Origin: JAMIFN01 sp964544605
GTDB lineage: Bacteria; Pseudomonadota; Gammaproteobacteria; Burkholderiales; Burkholderiaceae_C
Direction: 5' to 3'
Length of the DNA stretch: 51,954 nt
Assembly (NCBI GenBank): GCA_964544605.1
Contig: CAZJBX010000020.1
Coordinates: forward strand, 1-51,954
Within the stretch, counting starts at the first letter, position 1; the number at the start of each line of letters is the position of its first letter. Shown one piece after another: positions 33,348-42,902 of this stretch. A program made the position numbers and the translations under genes. The notes beneath the pieces were generated by a model. It was not told the origin of the DNA. It did not search any database and saw only the letters and a program-made list of their open reading frames with translations.

Positions 33348-33989
33348 ATGCCCTCTGCTTTTGTCCCCCAAACCGCCCACGAGCGCCAAGCCCTGACGCA
33401 CCGCAGCTTTGCGGCGCAAAACAATGAGCGCTTGGAGTTTTTGGGCGATGCGGTGCTGGAGCTGTGCATCAGCGATTGGCTCTACCACAAGCATCCCAAG
33501 CTGCAAGAGGGCGAGCTCTCCCGTATGCGGGCCATGCTGGTACGAGAGGCCACTTTGCACCGCTTGGCCGAGGGCCTGCAACTGGGCGCGCAATTGCGCT
33601 TGGGCGAGGGCGAAAAGCGCAGCGGCGGTGCCAGCCGCCCATCCATCTTGGCCGATGCGCTGGAAGCCCTGATTGGGGCGCGCTACCTAGACCAAGGCTT
33701 TGCCGCCGCCCGCGATTGGGTCTTTGCTCTGTATGACGGCCTTGATTTGGCCCAAGCCGACCCCAAAAGCAGCCAAGATGCGAAAACCCGCCTGCAAGAA
33801 TTCACGCAGCGCAAAAAATGGGGCCTGCCCCAATACACCTTGCTGGGCACACAGGGCGCGGCCCACAATCCGCGCTTTGAAGTGGAGTGCCGCCTGGCCG
33901 CCAAAGACCTCAGCACCCGCGCCACAGCGGCCTCAAAACGCGCGGCAGAGCAAGCCGCCGCCGAACTTTTATGGAAGGCCCTGCAATGA
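33348..33989 (+). CDS. rnc: Ribonuclease III
   Basis: RNase III cuts double-stranded RNA in rRNA maturation and mRNA turnover. The 213-aa protein keeps the catalytic block NERLEFLGDAVLE and ADALEALIGARYLD with its acidic residues, and a C-terminal dsRNA-binding domain (DAKTRLQEFTQRKKWGLPQY through KRAAEQAAAELL). The N-terminus is unusually short: only 15 residues precede QALTHRSF, so the first helix of the family is reduced; an in-frame TGA just before ATG rules out an extension. It overlaps era by four bases (ATGA). Confidence 0.96.
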   Translation: MPSAFVPQTAHERQALTHRSFAAQNNERLEFLGDAVLELCISDWLYHKHPKLQEGELSRMRAMLVREATLHRLAEGLQLGAQLRLGEGEKRSGGASRPSILADALEALIGARYLDQGFAAARDWVFALYDGLDLAQADPKSSQDAKTRLQEFTQRKKWGLPQYTLLGTQGAAHNPRFEVECRLAAKDLSTRATAASKRAAEQAAAELLWKALQ

Positions 33990-34987
33990 GCCAAGACCCC
34001 AATTCACAATCGCTCATCAACCAATTTTTTTCAGGCGAAAAAGCCCCCGTGCAAAGCCCTGAAGTGAGCGCCGATGCTGGCCCCACTCGTTGCGGCAGCA
34101 TCGCCATTGTGGGCCGCCCGAATGTGGGCAAATCCACTTTGCTCAATGCCTTGGTGGGGCAAAAGGTCAGCATCACCAGCCGCAAGGCGCAAACCACGCG
34201 CCACCGCATCACTGGCATCCGCCAGCAGGGTGCGAACCAGTTTGTGTTTGTCGATACGCCGGGCTTTCAGACCCGCCACAGCAATGCCCTGAACAAGAAT
34301 TTGAACAAGGCGGTGACTGGCGCTTTGGGCGATGTGGACTTGATTTGCATGGTGGTCGAGGCGGGCTATTTCAATTTGGCCGATGCCAAGGTGCTGGCCC
34401 TGCTGCCGCCCAACAAGCCCGTGCTGCTGCTGGCCAATAAGCTCGATCAATTCAAGCAACGCGCCGAGATGTTCCGTTGGCTGCAAGAGATGCAAGAGCG
34501 CTTTCCCTTTGCAGAAATCGTGCCCCTGACGGCCAAACGCCCCGATGATGTGCAGCGTTTGCTGGGCATTTTGGCGCCCTATTTGCCCGAGCAAGAGTGG
34601 CTCTACCAAGACGGCCAAATCAGCGACAAAAGCGAGCGCTTTTTGGTCACTGAAATCGTGCGCGAAAAGCTCTTTCGCTTGAGTGGCGATGAGTTGCCCT
34701 ACAGCTCGACCGTGCTGATTGAAAAATTTGAAGAAGAGCCGCTGAAACACCCCACCGCCACGCAAGACCGCCTCATCAAAATTGCCGCCGCCATCATTGT
34801 TGAGCGCCAAGGCCATAAGGCAATTGTGATTGGCGAGGGCGGCGACAAGCTCAAGCGCATTGGCTCAGAGGCGCGCCAAGATTTGGAACGCCTGCTGGGG
34901 GCCAAAATATTTTTGGAGCTGTGGGTGAAGGTGCAATCAGGCTGGGCCGATAACGCCGCCAAGCTGCGCACTTATGGCTATGACTAA
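33986..34987 (+). CDS. era: GTPase Era
   Basis: Era binds 16S rRNA near its 3' end during 30S assembly. The 333-aa protein has G1 GRPNVGKST, G3 DTPGFQ and G4 NKLD in the first 160 residues, and a C-terminal KH domain with GHKAIVIGEGGDKLKRIG. The N-terminus carries a roughly 35-residue Ser/Pro-rich extension before the GTPase domain. Translation is coupled to rnc through the ATGA overlap; the frame open from 33887 is not used. Confidence 0.97.
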   Translation: MSQDPNSQSLINQFFSGEKAPVQSPEVSADAGPTRCGSIAIVGRPNVGKSTLLNALVGQKVSITSRKAQTTRHRITGIRQQGANQFVFVDTPGFQTRHSNALNKNLNKAVTGALGDVDLICMVVEAGYFNLADAKVLALLPPNKPVLLLANKLDQFKQRAEMFRWLQEMQERFPFAEIVPLTAKRPDDVQRLLGILAPYLPEQEWLYQDGQISDKSERFLVTEIVREKLFRLSGDELPYSSTVLIEKFEEEPLKHPTATQDRLIKIAAAIIVERQGHKAIVIGEGGDKLKRIGSEARQDLERLLGAKIFLELWVKVQSGWADNAAKLRTYGYD

Positions 34988-35000
34988 AAGGAAAGACCCG

Positions 35001-35732
35001 ATGCCAACAAAGATGCGATTTCTGCCCGCCTTGGCCGCCATCAGCAGCCTGCTGCTGGGCGCTTGCCACAGCATGGGCACAATCGATGCCGCACACAACA
35101 GCCAAAACAGCCTCGACTGGGCTGGCAGCTATGCTGGCCTTGGCGCTTGCGCCACTTGTTTTGAGCTCATCACCCTGGAAGCCAATGGTCAATACCAGTG
35201 GCAAAGCCAACAAGAGGGTCAAGCCGCCAGCCAGCGTCAGGGCCTGTTCACTTGGGATGCCCAAGGCCAGCACATTGTCATCAGCAGCGAGCCGACAGCG
35301 CAGTTTTTTGTCGGCGAGAACCACCTGCGCCCACAAGCCAAAGCCATGCAAAAAAGCCATTGGCGCAAGGTTGAGGTGCTGCAAGACCCACTGGGCAGCA
35401 TGTTGATTGATGCCGCCAGCATGGACCGCAGCGACCCCGCCGCCCTGCGCCTGAGCGCGGTGGAAAACTGGGCCGCACCCCGCCATGTGGCGGCGCGCTC
35501 TTTGGCCGCTGACTATGTGCTCAATTGCTTTGAGGGCAGCTACCGTATGCCCAAGGCGGATTACCACCAAGGGCTGTGGGGCGTGGGCCCACGCATCCAC
35601 ACCGCACCTGCTGCGGCCGATGTGCGCTTGAGTTTGGCCCCTGAGGACAGCCGTATGCGCTTGCTCTTTGCCCGCTATTGCCCCGCCATTTCTCCGCCAG
35701 CGGCCCCCGCTGCTGAGGCCAGCCACGACTGA
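35001..35732 (+). CDS. NlpE-like lipoprotein
   Basis: This 243-aa lipoprotein has lipobox LLGAC near residue 22. The start of the mature domain (WAGSYAGLGACATCFELITLEANGQYQW) resembles the N-terminal domain of NlpE/CutF, an outer-membrane lipoprotein that reports surface contact and copper stress to Cpx; the CATC pair corresponds to the CxxC of that family. The C-terminal half is not recognised. Start ATG 35001 has GGAAAG six bases upstream; in-frame ATGs at 34974 and 34980 overlap era. It lies between era and priA, where recO normally stands. Confidence 0.72.
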   Translation: MPTKMRFLPALAAISSLLLGACHSMGTIDAAHNSQNSLDWAGSYAGLGACATCFELITLEANGQYQWQSQQEGQAASQRQGLFTWDAQGQHIVISSEPTAQFFVGENHLRPQAKAMQKSHWRKVEVLQDPLGSMLIDAASMDRSDPAALRLSAVENWAAPRHVAARSLAADYVLNCFEGSYRMPKADYHQGLWGVGPRIHTAPAAADVRLSLAPEDSRMRLLFARYCPAISPPAAPAAEASHD

Positions 35733-35737
35733 AAACC

Positions 35738-37843
35738 GTGCAGGCCATCGCAGTTTTGCTGGCCCTGCCCGCGCACAGCAAATTCAATCAGGGCGCATTG
35801 ACTTACAGCCACCCGCAGGCCCTGCCTGCAGGCACTTTGGTGCGTGTGCCTTTGGGCCGCAAAGAAGTGCTGGGTGTGGTTTGGGGCGCGGCGCAGAGCG
35901 CGCTTGACGCCGAGTTTGCGCTCAAGCCCATCAGCACCGTCTTTACGGCCCTTGCGCCGCTGAACCCCACTTGGCTGCGCCTGATTGCCTTTGCCGCCCA
36001 GTATTACCAACGCAGCTTGGGCGAAATGGCCTTGGCCGCCCTGCCACCGCAGCTCAAAGACTGGAGTGAGGAGCAACTCGCCCGCAAGCTCAAGCGCTTG
36101 AACAAAGCCGAGGCCCAAGCCAGCCCCGAAGCCAGCCCCGCACTGGCCTGCAACCCCAGCCAAAACGCCGCTTTGCAGGCCATTGCCAACATGGGCCAAA
36201 GCAGCGCCCCCGCCCGCCCGCTGCTGCTGTTTGGGCGCACGGGCAGCGGCAAAACCGAGGTCTATTTGCAGGCCACGGCCCATGCTTTGGCGCAGGCGGC
36301 CACGGCGCAGGTGCTGGTGCTGGTGCCTGAAATCAACCTCACGCCCCAGCTTGAGGCGCAGTTTCAGCGCCGCTTTGCTGCACTGGGGCCGCAAGCCGTG
36401 GTGCGTATGCACAGCGGCTTGACTGAGGCGCAGCGCTCCAGCGCCTGGCTGTTGGCCCACAGCGGGCAGGCCCGCATTGTGCTGGGCACGCGTTTGGCCG
36501 TGTTTGCCAGCCTGCCCGATTTGCGCCTGATTGTGGTGGATGAGGAGCATGATGCCAGCTACAAAGCGCAAGACGGCGCGCGGCATTCGGCCCGCGATTT
36601 GGCCGTTTACCGCGCCAAGCTCGAAAGCGAGCGCCTACAAACCCAGCAATGCCCTGTGGTGCTCGGCTCGGCCACGCCCAGCCTTGAGAGCTGGCAGGCG
36701 GCGCAAGAAGGCCGCTACCAATTGCTGGAACTGCCCGAGCGCATTGGCGGCGGCCAGCTCACGCCCGTGCGCTTGGTCGATATGCGTTTGCAGCCCAAAG
36801 GCCACAGCATCAGCACCGTGCTGCTGGCCGCCCTGCAAGAGCGCATTGGGCGGGGCGAGCAAAGTCTGCTGCTGCTCAACCGCCGTGGCTATGCGCCTGT
36901 GCTGGCCTGCGGCAGTTGCGGCTGGAAGAGCGCCTGCCCGCATTGCAGCGCCTACCAGGTCTTTCACAAAAGCGACCGCAGCCTGCGCTGCCACCACTGC
37001 GGCGATGCCCGCGCCGTGCCCGCCGCCTGCCCCGAATGCGGCGATTTGGACATCGCCCCGCTGGGCCGTGGCACAGAAAAGCTGGAAGAAGACTTGGCCA
37101 GCCTGCTGGCCGAAAGCCGCCGCCCCGATGGTCAGCCCGCCCGTGTGCTGCGTATGGATGCCGATAGCGTGAAGAAAGCCGGCGGCCTAGAGCAGCAATT
37201 GGCGCAAATGCACAGCGGTGAGGTGGATGTGCTGGTGGGCACGCAAATGGTGGCCAAGGGCCATGACTTCAGGCGCATCACTTTGGTAGCGGCCATCAAC
37301 CCCGATGGCGGCTTATTTGCGGGTGACTACCGCGCGCCTGAGCGCATGGCCGCCCTGCTCATGCAGGCGGCAGGGCGGGCTGGGCGCGATGCCGCCATGA
37401 GCGAGCGCACGCAAATGCTGGTGCAAACCCACAACCCCGAACACCCGCTTTATACATGGCTGATGCGCCACGACTGGGCCGGCTTTGCCCACAGCCAACT
37501 GCAAGAGCGCGAGATGGCCGCCATGCCGCCCTTCAGCCACCAAGCCCTGCTGCGGGCCGAGGCCCGCACGCAAGACGCGGCGCAGGGCTTTTTGCAAGCG
37601 GCCCTGCAATTGGCCGAAGAGCTGAGCCAGACACAGCCTGAATACGCCGCCATTGCCCTGTATGCGCCCGTGCCCATGGCCATGCAGCGCGTGGCCAATG
37701 TGGAGCGCGCCCAGCTTTTGCTAGAAGCCGAGAGCCGCTTGCTGTTGCAGAAGTTTTTAAGCGCTTGGCGGGCACAGTTTGGCCGCATCAAAGCGCCGGG
37801 CCTGCTGCGCTGGGCGCTGGATGTGGACCCCGCTGCGGTCTAA
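35738..37843 (+). CDS. priA: Primosomal protein N' (PriA)
   Basis: PriA restarts stalled replication forks by loading DnaB; it is an SF2 3'-5' helicase. The 701-aa protein starts with GTG 35738, five bases after the lipoprotein stop. Motif I is FGRTGSGKTE, motif II is DEEH, and the zinc module CGSCGWKSACPHC then CHHCGDARAVPAACPECG has eight cysteines. Motif VI region QAAGRAGR is present. Confidence 0.97.
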   Translation: MQAIAVLLALPAHSKFNQGALTYSHPQALPAGTLVRVPLGRKEVLGVVWGAAQSALDAEFALKPISTVFTALAPLNPTWLRLIAFAAQYYQRSLGEMALAALPPQLKDWSEEQLARKLKRLNKAEAQASPEASPALACNPSQNAALQAIANMGQSSAPARPLLLFGRTGSGKTEVYLQATAHALAQAATAQVLVLVPEINLTPQLEAQFQRRFAALGPQAVVRMHSGLTEAQRSSAWLLAHSGQARIVLGTRLAVFASLPDLRLIVVDEEHDASYKAQDGARHSARDLAVYRAKLESERLQTQQCPVVLGSATPSLESWQAAQEGRYQLLELPERIGGGQLTPVRLVDMRLQPKGHSISTVLLAALQERIGRGEQSLLLLNRRGYAPVLACGSCGWKSACPHCSAYQVFHKSDRSLRCHHCGDARAVPAACPECGDLDIAPLGRGTEKLEEDLASLLAESRRPDGQPARVLRMDADSVKKAGGLEQQLAQMHSGEVDVLVGTQMVAKGHDFRRITLVAAINPDGGLFAGDYRAPERMAALLMQAAGRAGRDAAMSERTQMLVQTHNPEHPLYTWLMRHDWAGFAHSQLQEREMAAMPPFSHQALLRAEARTQDAAQGFLQAALQLAEELSQTQPEYAAIALYAPVPMAMQRVANVERAQLLLEAESRLLLQKFLSAWRAQFGRIKAPGLLRWALDVDPAAV

Positions 37844-37876
37844 ACGCAGGCGGCGGCCCATCTTCTTATTGCGCCA

Positions 37877-38704
37877 TCAGGCCATGCCTTTGCGGATATC
37901 GGCAATGCTGGGCACATCAATGGGTGCATGGCGTGTGGATGTGACCACAGGCGCATCCAAACGCAGCACGATACAAGAGATGTTGTCACCACCGCCTTGG
38001 GCGCGTTGGCGGGCTTTGCTGATGAGGAACTCTGCCGCCTCACGCGGGGCCAAGGCGCTCAGGGCCGCGCCCAGTTCTTGGTCGGTGAAGTAATGCCACA
38101 AGCCGTCTGAACAAACCAATAAGGCATCGCCCACTTTCAAATTGCGAGAGCTGAACACAGAAATCACCGGCGCTTCCTCAGCGCCCAAGCAACTGAGCAA
38201 AATATTCGATTGCGGATGGTCGCGCGCCTGCATTTCATTGAGCTCGCCACGGTCCACCAAAGCCTGCACATAGGAGTTATCGCGCGTGCGCTTGACCAGC
38301 GTGCCTGCATGAAAATGGTAGAGGCGCGAATCGCCCGAATGCGCCCAGTGGCAACTGCCATCGGGCTCCAAAATAAAGCAGACATAGGTGCTGTGCGGTT
38401 CCATCTCAGCCGCCACCGCCGTCAGGCGAATGACGGTATGCGCTTCCTCACCAATCTGCTTGAGGATGGAAGGCGCATCGTCGTCGCCCGGCACATAGCG
38501 GTCAAAAATTTGTTTGGCCGTCAGCACCACTTGGTCGGCGGCCATGCGGCCCCCTGAGCGCCCGCCCATGCCATCGGCGACCACGCCCAAGACGCAGCCC
38601 TTCACCCGTGGATGGGGGATCAACAGCACTTGGTCTTGTTGGTACTCACGATCACCTTTATGAATGCCAGTGGCTGCATTCAAGCGAAAAGCAAAATTGG
38701 ACAT
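37877..38704 (-). CDS. PP2C-type Ser/Thr protein phosphatase
   Basis: This 275-aa soluble metal-dependent phosphatase has the motifs VVADGMGGRSGG near 55, AHSGDSRLY near 130, VCSDGLW near 200 and GGGDNISCIVL near 240, the Asp residues of which bind Mn/Mg. Start MSNFAFRLNA at 38704 has AGGGAGA seven bases before it. Such phosphatases usually counteract an Hpr- or PknB-like kinase; none is nearby. It converges on priA with 33 bases between. Confidence 0.93.
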   Translation of the reverse strand: MSNFAFRLNAATGIHKGDREYQQDQVLLIPHPRVKGCVLGVVADGMGGRSGGRMAADQVVLTAKQIFDRYVPGDDDAPSILKQIGEEAHTVIRLTAVAAEMEPHSTYVCFILEPDGSCHWAHSGDSRLYHFHAGTLVKRTRDNSYVQALVDRGELNEMQARDHPQSNILLSCLGAEEAPVISVFSSRNLKVGDALLVCSDGLWHYFTDQELGAALSALAPREAAEFLISKARQRAQGGGDNISCIVLRLDAPVVTSTRHAPIDVPSIADIRKGMA

Positions 38705-38812
38705 AGTTCTCCCTGGTTCAAAGCCGCTGGCGGGCATTATCTCAGCCTTTGCCAACAGCCCTACCCCCTCAGCAGGCACAAAACGCCAATTGCAAGGCAG
38801 TTTTCAAGCAAA

Positions 38813-41002
38813 ATGCCGCCTATGCAACAGCCCGACCCCGCCTCCGACCCCTCTTTGAGCCAAGCCGTCGCCCATGCTTTTTCTGCGCAAGGCGCTTTGG
38901 CACAGGGCCAAAGCCACTACGAAAGCCGCCAAGCGCAACTGGAAATGGCGCAAAGCGTGGCCGAGGCGATTGAAACCCGCCAAGCCTTGGTGGTGGAAGC
39001 GGGCACGGGCACAGGCAAAACCTTTGCCTATTTGGTGCCGATTTTGCTCAGCGGCCAACGCGCCATCATCTCAACGGCCAGCAAAGCCCTGCAAGACCAA
39101 CTCTTTCACCGTGATTTGCCCGCCATCCTCAAAGCCTTGGCCCTGCCCAGCCAAACCGCCTTGCTCAAAGGCCGCAGCAACTACCTCTGCCTGTGGCGCA
39201 TGCAGCAGGCCCGCAGTCAAGGCCACGGCCTCAGCGCCAGCCAACTGAGCCAATTGGCGCAAATTGAGCGCTGGGCCAAGCGCACCAGCAAGGGCGATTT
39301 TGCCGAACTGGGCGGCCTGAGCGAAGCCGCCAGCGTGCTGCCTTGGGTCAGCTCCACGCGCGAAAATTGCTTGGGCCAAGACTGCCCGCTGTATAACGAC
39401 TGCCATGTGATGCAAGCGCGCAGCGCCGCGCTGGAGGCCGATGTCGTCGTCATCAACCACCATTTGTTTTTTGCCGACTTGGCCATCAAACAAGAGGGCT
39501 TTGGCCAACTGCTGCCGCACAACGAAGTGGTGGTGCTCGATGAGGCGCATCAGCTCAATGAAATTGGCGTGCAGTTTTTGGGCCAACGCTTGGCCAGCAG
39601 CCAATTGCTCGATTTCTGCCGCGATTGCTTGGCCGGCGGCTTGAGCAAAGCCCAAGGCCAAATCGACTGGCAAGACCTGATTGGCACACTGGAATTTGCC
39701 ACCCGTGAGCAGCGCCTGACCATCAGCGAGCACTGGCGCAAAGAGCAAGGCGCCAGCCGCATCCGCTGGCTGCAAGTGGCCCCCGAAGGCATAGAAGCCG
39801 AGCCGTGGTGCAGCGGCTTGGAAGACATTGAGGCCGCCCTGCAAGCGCTGGAGGCGGGGCTGGATACCGTGGCCGACATCGACCCCGAGCTGCGCCGCCT
39901 ACACGAGCGCGCCCAAGAGCTGCTGGTGCAATTGCAGTTTTTTCAGCAAGCGCCCAAAGGCGAAGGCGTGCGCTGGCTGGAAGTGGCGCAGCACTGGCTC
40001 ATGGTGCATGCGCCGCTGGACATCGCCCTGGCCATGCGCCAGCAAATGCAGCCGCCACCGCCCACCCCGCTGGAAGCCGCCAGCACCGAGCCAGATGCCG
40101 ATACGGATGCCGAGACCCTACCCATGCTGCCAGACTTGGACGCTTTGGGCGATTTCGACGAAAGCGATAGCGAAGCTGGCGATGCCGCCGAAGCCGCCGC
40201 CAGCCCTTGGTTGCCACGCACTTGGGTCTTTACCTCGGCCACCTTGGGCGATGCCAACAACCTCAACTGGTTCACCATGCCCTGCGGCCTCAGCGACGCA
40301 CCACAACTGCGCCTGCCCAGCCCCTTCAACTACCCCGAGCAGGCAGCGCTTTACATCCCCGAAAACCTGCCCCACCCACAAGAGGGCGAGGCCCACAGCT
40401 TGGCCGTGGCGAAATGGGCCGCTGCCTCAGCCCGCATCTTGGGCGGCAAAACCTTGGTGCTCACCACCACCCACCGCGCCTTGCAATGCATAGCCAAAGA
40501 CCTGAAAGAGCGCCTGGCGCTCGACCCCATTGAAATTTTGGTGCAAGGCGATGCGGGCAAAAATGAACTGATTGCCGCCCTCAGGCAAGGCAAGCGCAGC
40601 GAACAACACACAGGCAGCGTGCTGGTGGCCACCAGCTCATTGTGGGAAGGCATCGACATCCCCGGCGATGCCCTGCAACTCGTCATCATCGACAAACTGC
40701 CCTTTCCGCCGCCCGACGACCCCGTCGTCATGGCCCGCAGCGAGCGCCTCAAAGCCGCTGGCCTAGAGCCCTTTCCGCATCAAACCCTGCCTGAAGCGGC
40801 GGTCATGCTGAAACAAGGCGCAGGCCGATTGATTCGCAGCCAAAGCGACCGTGGCCTGCTGCTCATTTGTGACCCAAGGCTGGCCAGCTCGCGCTACGGC
40901 CCAGGCTTGGTGCGGGCCTTGCCGCCCATGCGCCGCTTGCAATCGCCGGCGGAATACCGCGCCGCCATTGAAGCCTTGGCGGCGGCTGCGCCAGCGCCAT
41001 AA
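38813..41002 (+). CDS. ATP-dependent helicase, DinG/YoaA type
   Basis: This XPD-like superfamily 2 helicase has 729 aa. Motif I is EAGTGTGKTF near residue 63 and motif II is DEAHQL near 242. A 4Fe-4S domain between them has one Cys in NYLCLWR and three in NCLGQDCPLYNDC, which is the DinG/YoaA/XPD cluster pattern. An acidic insertion (TEPDADTDAETLPMLPDLD) near residue 425 is unusual. Start is ATG 38813 or 38822; neither has a clear ribosome-binding site. YoaA acts in DNA damage tolerance with HolC, DinG unwinds R-loops; sequence alone does not decide. Confidence 0.9.
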   Translation: MPPMQQPDPASDPSLSQAVAHAFSAQGALAQGQSHYESRQAQLEMAQSVAEAIETRQALVVEAGTGTGKTFAYLVPILLSGQRAIISTASKALQDQLFHRDLPAILKALALPSQTALLKGRSNYLCLWRMQQARSQGHGLSASQLSQLAQIERWAKRTSKGDFAELGGLSEAASVLPWVSSTRENCLGQDCPLYNDCHVMQARSAALEADVVVINHHLFFADLAIKQEGFGQLLPHNEVVVLDEAHQLNEIGVQFLGQRLASSQLLDFCRDCLAGGLSKAQGQIDWQDLIGTLEFATREQRLTISEHWRKEQGASRIRWLQVAPEGIEAEPWCSGLEDIEAALQALEAGLDTVADIDPELRRLHERAQELLVQLQFFQQAPKGEGVRWLEVAQHWLMVHAPLDIALAMRQQMQPPPPTPLEAASTEPDADTDAETLPMLPDLDALGDFDESDSEAGDAAEAAASPWLPRTWVFTSATLGDANNLNWFTMPCGLSDAPQLRLPSPFNYPEQAALYIPENLPHPQEGEAHSLAVAKWAAASARILGGKTLVLTTTHRALQCIAKDLKERLALDPIEILVQGDAGKNELIAALRQGKRSEQHTGSVLVATSSLWEGIDIPGDALQLVIIDKLPFPPPDDPVVMARSERLKAAGLEPFPHQTLPEAAVMLKQGAGRLIRSQSDRGLLLICDPRLASSRYGPGLVRALPPMRRLQSPAEYRAAIEALAAAAPAP

Positions 41003-41003
41003 A

Positions 41004-41666
41004 TCAAACCCAATTGCGCTGGGCTGAGAACACCAAATTGGGGTAAGTGGCCTTGCCACGGCTGCCGTTGTAACGGCCCAAGGCCATGAATTCATCGCCG
41101 CGTTCGCGGTCGAGGTAGTGGCGCAAAATCACGCAGCCAAAGCGCAGATTGGTTTGCATGTGAAAGAGGTGGCTGGGGTCGCCATCGCCAATCACCCGCG
41201 CCCAAAAGGGCATGATTTGCATGAAGCCGCGCGCGCCTACGGGCGAGATGGCGTATTTGCGGAAATTGCTCTCCACCGTAATCACGCCCAGCACCAAAGA
41301 CACATCCAAGCGCGCACGCTTGGCCTCGTACCACACGGTTTGCAGCAGCTCTTTGCGCTCCAGCTCGCTCAAGACGCTGCGGCGCTGCGCCAAGCGATCG
41401 CTCATGGTGCGCAGCCACTGCATATAGTCTTGCGCTTCGGCCTCGCTGCCCAAAATCGGCACGGGCGGCACGGAGCTGGTGCGCACCGAGGCCGATAGGG
41501 CCGAGCGCACAGAATCGGCCAAAGGCTCTTCAAGCTGCCCTGCCCAAGCCCACTGCGGCACAGCCGCCGCACCCAAACCCAGCGCAGCCGCCTGCGCCCC
41601 ACGGCGCAAAAACTGGCGGCGTTGCGCTGCCTTCGTATCAAGCTGAAAGCCATGCAAATGCGTCAC
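41004..41666 (-). CDS. Tat-exported lytic transglycosylase
   Basis: This 220-aa protein has a twin-arginine signal QRRQFLRRGAQ at about 14-24 followed by a hydrophobic segment ending in WAWA. The SLT domain has catalytic Glu in GVITVESNFRKYA near 136, then GARGFMQIMPFWAR and the C-terminal ALGRYNGSRG. Start is GTG 41666, preceded by the perfect AAGGAGG at 41674-41680. It is the third gene of a yfgM-bamB operon and its stop touches that of the convergent helicase. Confidence 0.9.
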   Translation of the reverse strand: MTHLHGFQLDTKAAQRRQFLRRGAQAAALGLGAAAVPQWAWAGQLEEPLADSVRSALSASVRTSSVPPVPILGSEAEAQDYMQWLRTMSDRLAQRRSVLSELERKELLQTVWYEAKRARLDVSLVLGVITVESNFRKYAISPVGARGFMQIMPFWARVIGDGDPSHLFHMQTNLRFGCVILRHYLDRERGDEFMALGRYNGSRGKATYPNLVFSAQRNWV

Positions 41667-41700
41667 GGCACATCCTCCTTCTACAGTCGCCACATCGAAC

Positions 41701-42870
41701 TCAAGATTGCGGCGCACGCAAGGCCAACAACTGCCCTGCCTGCGTCAAAGCCAGCAACTGCCCTTCCAACACCAGCAGGGTTTTGATGCCTGAGCCGCCG
41801 AAGTTTTGGTAGCCCAGCAGCTTGCCATCACTGGCTTGCAAGAAATACACATGGCCGCTGCTTTGATCGCCCACGGCCACCCAATTGTTCCAAGCCACAG
41901 GGGCGGTCAATTTGTGCAGTAAAAACTGCTCGTTCACCCACAGATTTTTGCCGTCCTCGCGGGCGTAGGCACGAATGCGGCCATCGCTCTCAGCGCCGTA
42001 CACGGCTTTGGCATCGCCGCCCAAACCCACTTGGCCTGCGCTTTTCTTCGTCCACTGCAATTGCTCTAGGCCCGCATCCAAGCAGGCCAAGCCCGCTTGG
42101 TAGGCGCGCACGCACACGGTGCTGCCATCGCGCCAAGCGGGGGCCAGCACATCGGCCAGGCGCTCCACATCATTCGTGCTGCGCGTGGTGGCCACAGTTT
42201 TGTCCCACAGCACACGGCCTGTATCGGGGTTGATGCCTTGCAAATGCGAGCCAATGCCCGCCAGCAAGATGCGGCCAAAGGGCATGAGCACGCCTGCTTC
42301 ACGCAGCACCAAAGCCTCCATCACATGGGCGCTGCGTTGCTGCTGCCACAGTTTGTGGCCCGTGGCGGCATCAAAGGCGACCACCGTGCGATCCGCCAAC
42401 AGCACAAAGACCCGTTCACCCGCCACCACAGGGGCGGTGTAGCTTTGTGCGCTCAGGCGCTCTTGCCACAGCAATTTGCCCTCGGCAAACACTTGCAAAT
42501 GGTTGTTTTGGCTGACGGCGGCCAAATGCTTGCCGTCGCTGCCCGCAGGGCTGAGTGCGCCGCCACGCAATTGCGCAGCCAAACGCGCTTGGCCTTGGGC
42601 ATCCACGGCGCTGAGCTGGCCGGACGCACTGCTGGCCACCAACAAACCCGCTTGCAGGCTGGCATTGGTGCTGGGCCCTTGTGCGCCCACCATTTGACGC
42701 CAGCTCACTTGCACTTGGGCCTGCCCAGGGTTGGCGGGCAGGGGCGCGGCTTGCGCCGCCTTGGGCGTGCTCTTGCAGCCAGCCAAAGCCGCTGCGGCCA
42801 AAACGCAGGCGGTCAAACCCCAGCTCAGGCGCTGGAGGCGGGGCAAAGAAAAGGTTGAGGTCACAGTCAT
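41701..42870 (-). CDS. bamB: Outer-membrane assembly lipoprotein BamB
   Basis: BamB is the beta-propeller lipoprotein of the BAM complex that folds outer-membrane proteins. The 389-aa protein has lipobox LAGC near residue 32 and repeated PQQ-type blades, for example ATGHKLWQQQ, NPDTGRVLWDK and REDGKNLW. GGAGAG lies three bases before ATG. It follows yfgM by 32 bases. The usual next gene der is replaced by a lytic transglycosylase. Confidence 0.94.
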   Translation of the reverse strand: MTVTSTFSLPRLQRLSWGLTACVLAAAALAGCKSTPKAAQAAPLPANPGQAQVQVSWRQMVGAQGPSTNASLQAGLLVASSASGQLSAVDAQGQARLAAQLRGGALSPAGSDGKHLAAVSQNNHLQVFAEGKLLWQERLSAQSYTAPVVAGERVFVLLADRTVVAFDAATGHKLWQQQRSAHVMEALVLREAGVLMPFGRILLAGIGSHLQGINPDTGRVLWDKTVATTRSTNDVERLADVLAPAWRDGSTVCVRAYQAGLACLDAGLEQLQWTKKSAGQVGLGGDAKAVYGAESDGRIRAYAREDGKNLWVNEQFLLHKLTAPVAWNNWVAVGDQSSGHVYFLQASDGKLLGYQNFGGSGIKTLLVLEGQLLALTQAGQLLALRAPQS

Positions 42871-42902
42871 GGGCTCTCCTTAGTGGGCCAAAAGCCGTGC
42901 GC

